This document shows, in pieces, positions 62,037 to 64,000 of a stretch of 64,000 bases of DNA. The position numbers and the translations under genes are program-made. The stretch is from positions 2,278,501 to 2,342,500 of the forward strand of contig NZ_JAUSZF010000001.1 of NCBI RefSeq assembly GCF_030817315.1. The letters run 5' to 3'. Position 1 is the stretch's first letter; every line of letters starts with the position of its first letter. The notes under the pieces are model-generated. The model saw nothing but the letters and a program-made list of their open reading frames with translations, had not been told where the DNA came from and did not search any database. The DNA comes from Sphingomonas faeni (GTDB lineage Bacteria; Pseudomonadota; Alphaproteobacteria; Sphingomonadales; Sphingomonadaceae).

Positions 62037-62726
62037 ATGCTCCGTGCCCTTACCCTCTCGCTCGGCCAACTCACCGACCCGCCCGTTCTGCGCGTGTTCG
62101 TGAAGTCGATGCTGACCACGCTGTTCGTCTTCGCGCTGCTCGGCGTCGGTACGTGGTGGGGCACGCAAGCCGCGTTGGCCGCGTGGCTTAACTGGCATGC
62201 CGACGGCCTCGCCGCGGCGTTCGCGCTGTTCGTCACGATCCTGGCGCTGTGGCTATTGTTCCGCGCGGTCGCGATCGCCGTAGTCGGGATCTTCGCCGAC
62301 GAGGTGGTCGCGGCGGTCGAGGCCCGGCATTATCCCGAAGCCCTGCGCACCGCCCGCCCCGTGCCCTTCGCGCGCAGCCTCGCCATGGGGCTCCGCTCGG
62401 CGGGTCGCGTCGTTCTCGTCAATTTGGTGATGCTGCCGGTCTACATCGCGCTGCTTGTCACCGGGGTCGGCACGGCGGCCGCGTTCTTCGTCGTGAATGG
62501 CTGGCTGCTCGGGCGCGATCTCGGCGACATGGTGGCGGCACGGCATATGGATGCGGCGGCGATGCGGGGCTGGCGTGCGACGACCAAGAGCGGGCGGTTC
62601 GTGCTGGGGCTTGCGAACACCGGGCTGTTCGTGGTTCCGGTCCTCAACATCGCCGCGCCGGTTCTCGGCGCGGCGATGGCGACGCATTACTTCCACGCCC
62701 GATATTCTCGCAAAGGCCGGCCATGA
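62037..62726 (+). CDS. EI24 domain (CysZ-like) inner-membrane protein
   Basis: A 229-residue membrane protein of the EI24/CysZ group: LTLSLGQLTDPPVLRVFVKS at the start, then helices at about residues 22-42, 55-85, 125-150 and 195-220. The segment PVYIALLVTGVGTAAAFFVV, NGWLLGRDLGDMVAARHM and NTGLFVVPVLNIAAPVLGAA are typical of the domain. CysZ is a sulfate transporter in E. coli; that role is not established for these proteins. Its stop overlaps the following lipoprotein gene by four bases. Confidence 0.88.
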   Translation: MLRALTLSLGQLTDPPVLRVFVKSMLTTLFVFALLGVGTWWGTQAALAAWLNWHADGLAAAFALFVTILALWLLFRAVAIAVVGIFADEVVAAVEARHYPEALRTARPVPFARSLAMGLRSAGRVVLVNLVMLPVYIALLVTGVGTAAAFFVVNGWLLGRDLGDMVAARHMDAAAMRGWRATTKSGRFVLGLANTGLFVVPVLNIAAPVLGAAMATHYFHARYSRKGRP

Positions 62727-63094
62727 CGCGATTGACCACTATAGCCGTCGCGGTGGCGCTCGGCGGCGGACTGGCGGGCTGCGCGGCCCCGGTCGCCAAG
62801 CCCGCCGTTGGACGCCCGGCGATCCCCTATACGAGCGTCGGCCTCGAACGCGTGCTGGGCCAGGACGCCGCCGGCTTGACCAAGCTGTTCGGCCAACCCG
62901 ATGCCGACGTGCGTGAGGGCTCGGCACGAAAACTCCAGTTCCAGAGCGGGATCTGCGTGCTCGACGCGTATTTGTATCCCAAGGGATCCGACGCCCCCCG
63001 CGTCACCTACCTCGACGCCCGCGAACCCGACGGCAGCACGATCGACCGCGCGAGTTGTGTCGCCGCGCTGACTAGGCGCGAGGGGGGCAAGTAG
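62723..63094 (+). CDS. Small predicted lipoprotein
   Basis: A 123-residue protein with a lipoprotein signal (MTRLTTIAVAVALGGGLAGC, lipobox LAGC at residue 20). The mature part has YTSVGLERVLGQDAAGLTKL, FGQPDADVREGSARKLQFQS and GICVLDAYLYPKGSDAPRVT, reminiscent of the outer-membrane SmpA/BamE-like arrangement but not enough to call it. Its ATG overlaps the EI24 stop, so it is coupled to that gene. Exact function unknown. Confidence 0.82.
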   Translation: MTRLTTIAVAVALGGGLAGCAAPVAKPAVGRPAIPYTSVGLERVLGQDAAGLTKLFGQPDADVREGSARKLQFQSGICVLDAYLYPKGSDAPRVTYLDAREPDGSTIDRASCVAALTRREGGK

Positions 63095-63284
63095 CGGCAG
63101 GCATCGCCCAGAGTCCCGACATTCAAGCGCCTCGGGATATTCTCACAAGCGGTCGTTCATTCAGATAGCAGCTAATTGCCTGCGAAGGCGGCCTGAGCAG
63201 GCAACCAGTCGGGGAGCTAATTACCGCGCCTGCCTTGGCAACTGCGCCAATGAGAGGATATCTAGCGCACGTACTGTAGGCGAG

Positions 63285-63617
63285 TTAGGTACAGCGCCGT
63301 TCGGGAACGAGTGATCCTGCCGGCAAGCGCGAGTCGCCAAGAATAGCGCAAGCCTTTCGACGCACATAAGCTTCGTGGGTAGCGGTGAGCTTGCCACCAT
63401 CTTGTTCTAACAGGGAGTCTGCTTCAGCACGTAAGGCAATAGCACGTTCCAGCTTGTTTGCTCGCATAGTCGGTGTCTCTGAAAGACCAAGTCTACCAGT
63501 CGTGCTAGGAAGCAACATGCTGTAATTAGGACCGTTCATGCTCATGGCGGGGCCCGTAATCTGTGCGGAAGCCGGGACTGTCACCAACACAAAAGCTAAG
63601 CCAATCAGAGTCCTCAT
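63285..63617 (-). CDS. Small secreted protein in a lower-GC patch
   Basis: A 110-residue protein, not recognised. Clear signal peptide MRTLIGLAFVLVTVPASA, cut before QITG. The mature part holds a helix-prone region, RANKLERAIALRAEADSLLE, and two cysteines (KACAIL, RRCT) that could pair. It is surrounded on both sides by non-coding, less GC-rich DNA (63095-63284 and 63618-63849), unlike the rest of the window, which hints at transfer. ATG 63617 is chosen because it gives the signal peptide. Confidence 0.7.
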   Translation of the reverse strand: MRTLIGLAFVLVTVPASAQITGPAMSMNGPNYSMLLPSTTGRLGLSETPTMRANKLERAIALRAEADSLLEQDGGKLTATHEAYVRRKACAILGDSRLPAGSLVPERRCT

Positions 63618-63849
63618 TTTGAGCGCCCTTCCTAGATGGACCGTATCAAATAACCCTAGTCCTAAAATCACTAGAACTGAGATTGGTTGCGACAGGCGGG
63701 GAACGTTATGCCCAAACCCTGCCATTCCCAAGCTCCCAATAATACCAGTCAAAACGGTAGGCCCGCAATGTCGGTTATTGCCACCTGCCTTCTCGAAACA
63801 GCTCTTCCGCTAACCTCTCCATCACGGACGTCGCTTGATCGTCACGCGT

Positions 63850-64000
63850 CTACGCCGCGCAGGTCCATTCGGCGATGACGGAGTCGTCGACTTCCTGGGG
63901 TAGACGGCGGCGGCGCTCGGTCCGACAGCGTAGGTCGTCGAGCCGGGCCAGTGCCCATATCGCCGCGCCTCGGATCGAGGGGGCGGGGTCGTCGAGCAAC
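63850..64000 (-). CDS. 3' end of a HEAT-repeat protein, probably epoxyqueuosine reductase QueG
   Basis: Reading leftwards from the window edge one frame is open for 50 codons to TAG at 63850: LLDDPAPSIRGAAIWALARL, DDLRCRTERRRRLPQEVDDS, VIAEWTCAA. The L-L-x-D-P-x-P-x-I-R-G-x-A-x-W-A-L pattern is a HEAT-like repeat of the kind that ends QueG, the enzyme of the last step of queuosine synthesis in tRNA. Only the C-terminus is visible, so the assignment is tentative; another HEAT-repeat protein is possible. Confidence 0.55.
   Translation of the reverse strand, partial: LLDDPAPSIRGAAIWALARLDDLRCRTERRRRLPQEVDDSVIAEWTCAA

Overview
The window is GC-rich, densely coded chromosomal DNA of an alphaproteobacterium, most likely a Sphingomonas-type sphingomonad. 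Supporting signs are the gene families (alpha-type SspB, an ATP12-family chaperone, OpgG/OpgH, a TorF-type porin, a Wzx-like flippase, an AcvB/VirJ-like protein beside MprF, an AaeX-like DUF1656 pump) and the many intergenic palindromic repeats of several families. No rRNA, tRNA, insertion sequence, prophage or CRISPR array was found. Both ends cut genes: polA at the left, and what looks like the 3' end of queG at the right.

Layout. 1-4.2 kb: polA and a polysaccharide flippase. 4.2-5.7 kb: a long-chain polyprenyl diphosphate synthase (minus) and a chorismate mutase (plus). 5.9-9.6 kb: an envelope-lipid group, AcvB/VirJ-like lipase, DUF2147 protein and MprF, followed by a thymidylate kinase. 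10.4-17.1 kb: an efflux cluster (MarR regulator, FUSC pump, DUF1656 protein, HlyD adaptor, NodT-type outer-membrane factor, DHA2-type MFS), mostly joined by stop-start overlaps. 17.2-20.5 kb: opgGH for periplasmic glucans. 20.6-30.1 kb: the complete potassium-uptake locus, read leftwards as torF-like porin, a 27-residue microprotein, kdpF, kdpA, kdpB, kdpC, kdpD, kdpE, then a small membrane protein. A 43-bp non-coding element occurs just upstream of the first gene and again upstream of the gene that follows kdpE.

30.3-37.1 kb is more accessory: an FAD/NAD(P)-binding protein, a secreted GH31 glycosidase, a three-gene minus-strand group (membrane-tethered HTH regulator, four-helix membrane protein, winged-helix regulator) and a lone Uma2 nuclease. 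37.3-39.4 kb: groES-groEL under a clear CIRCE operator, with several hairpins downstream of groEL. 39.8-54.3 kb holds sppA with a GNAT acetyltransferase, a TRIC-like channel, two glycine-zipper envelope proteins around an OsmC protein, a frameshifted gene, crcB with an RluC/D-type pseudouridine synthase, a HAD phosphatase with an ATP12 chaperone, gmk, two small membrane proteins, fumC and sspB.

54.3-58 kb: histidine genes hisB-hisH-hisA-hisF-(58-residue ORF)-hisE, with repeats inserted after hisB and between hisA and hisF. 58.3-63.6 kb: a HIT protein, an APC amino-acid permease, a PfkB sugar/adenosine kinase, an EI24-domain membrane protein, a small lipoprotein and a small secreted protein in a lower-GC patch.

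The most interesting points are the element shared by both ends of the kdp locus, the kdp microprotein, the membrane-tethered regulator operon, repeat arms that appear to supply ribosome-binding sites or N-terminal codons, and the inverted-repeat operator candidate before the glycine-zipper/OsmC group. All function calls rest on reading motifs by eye; no database search was run.
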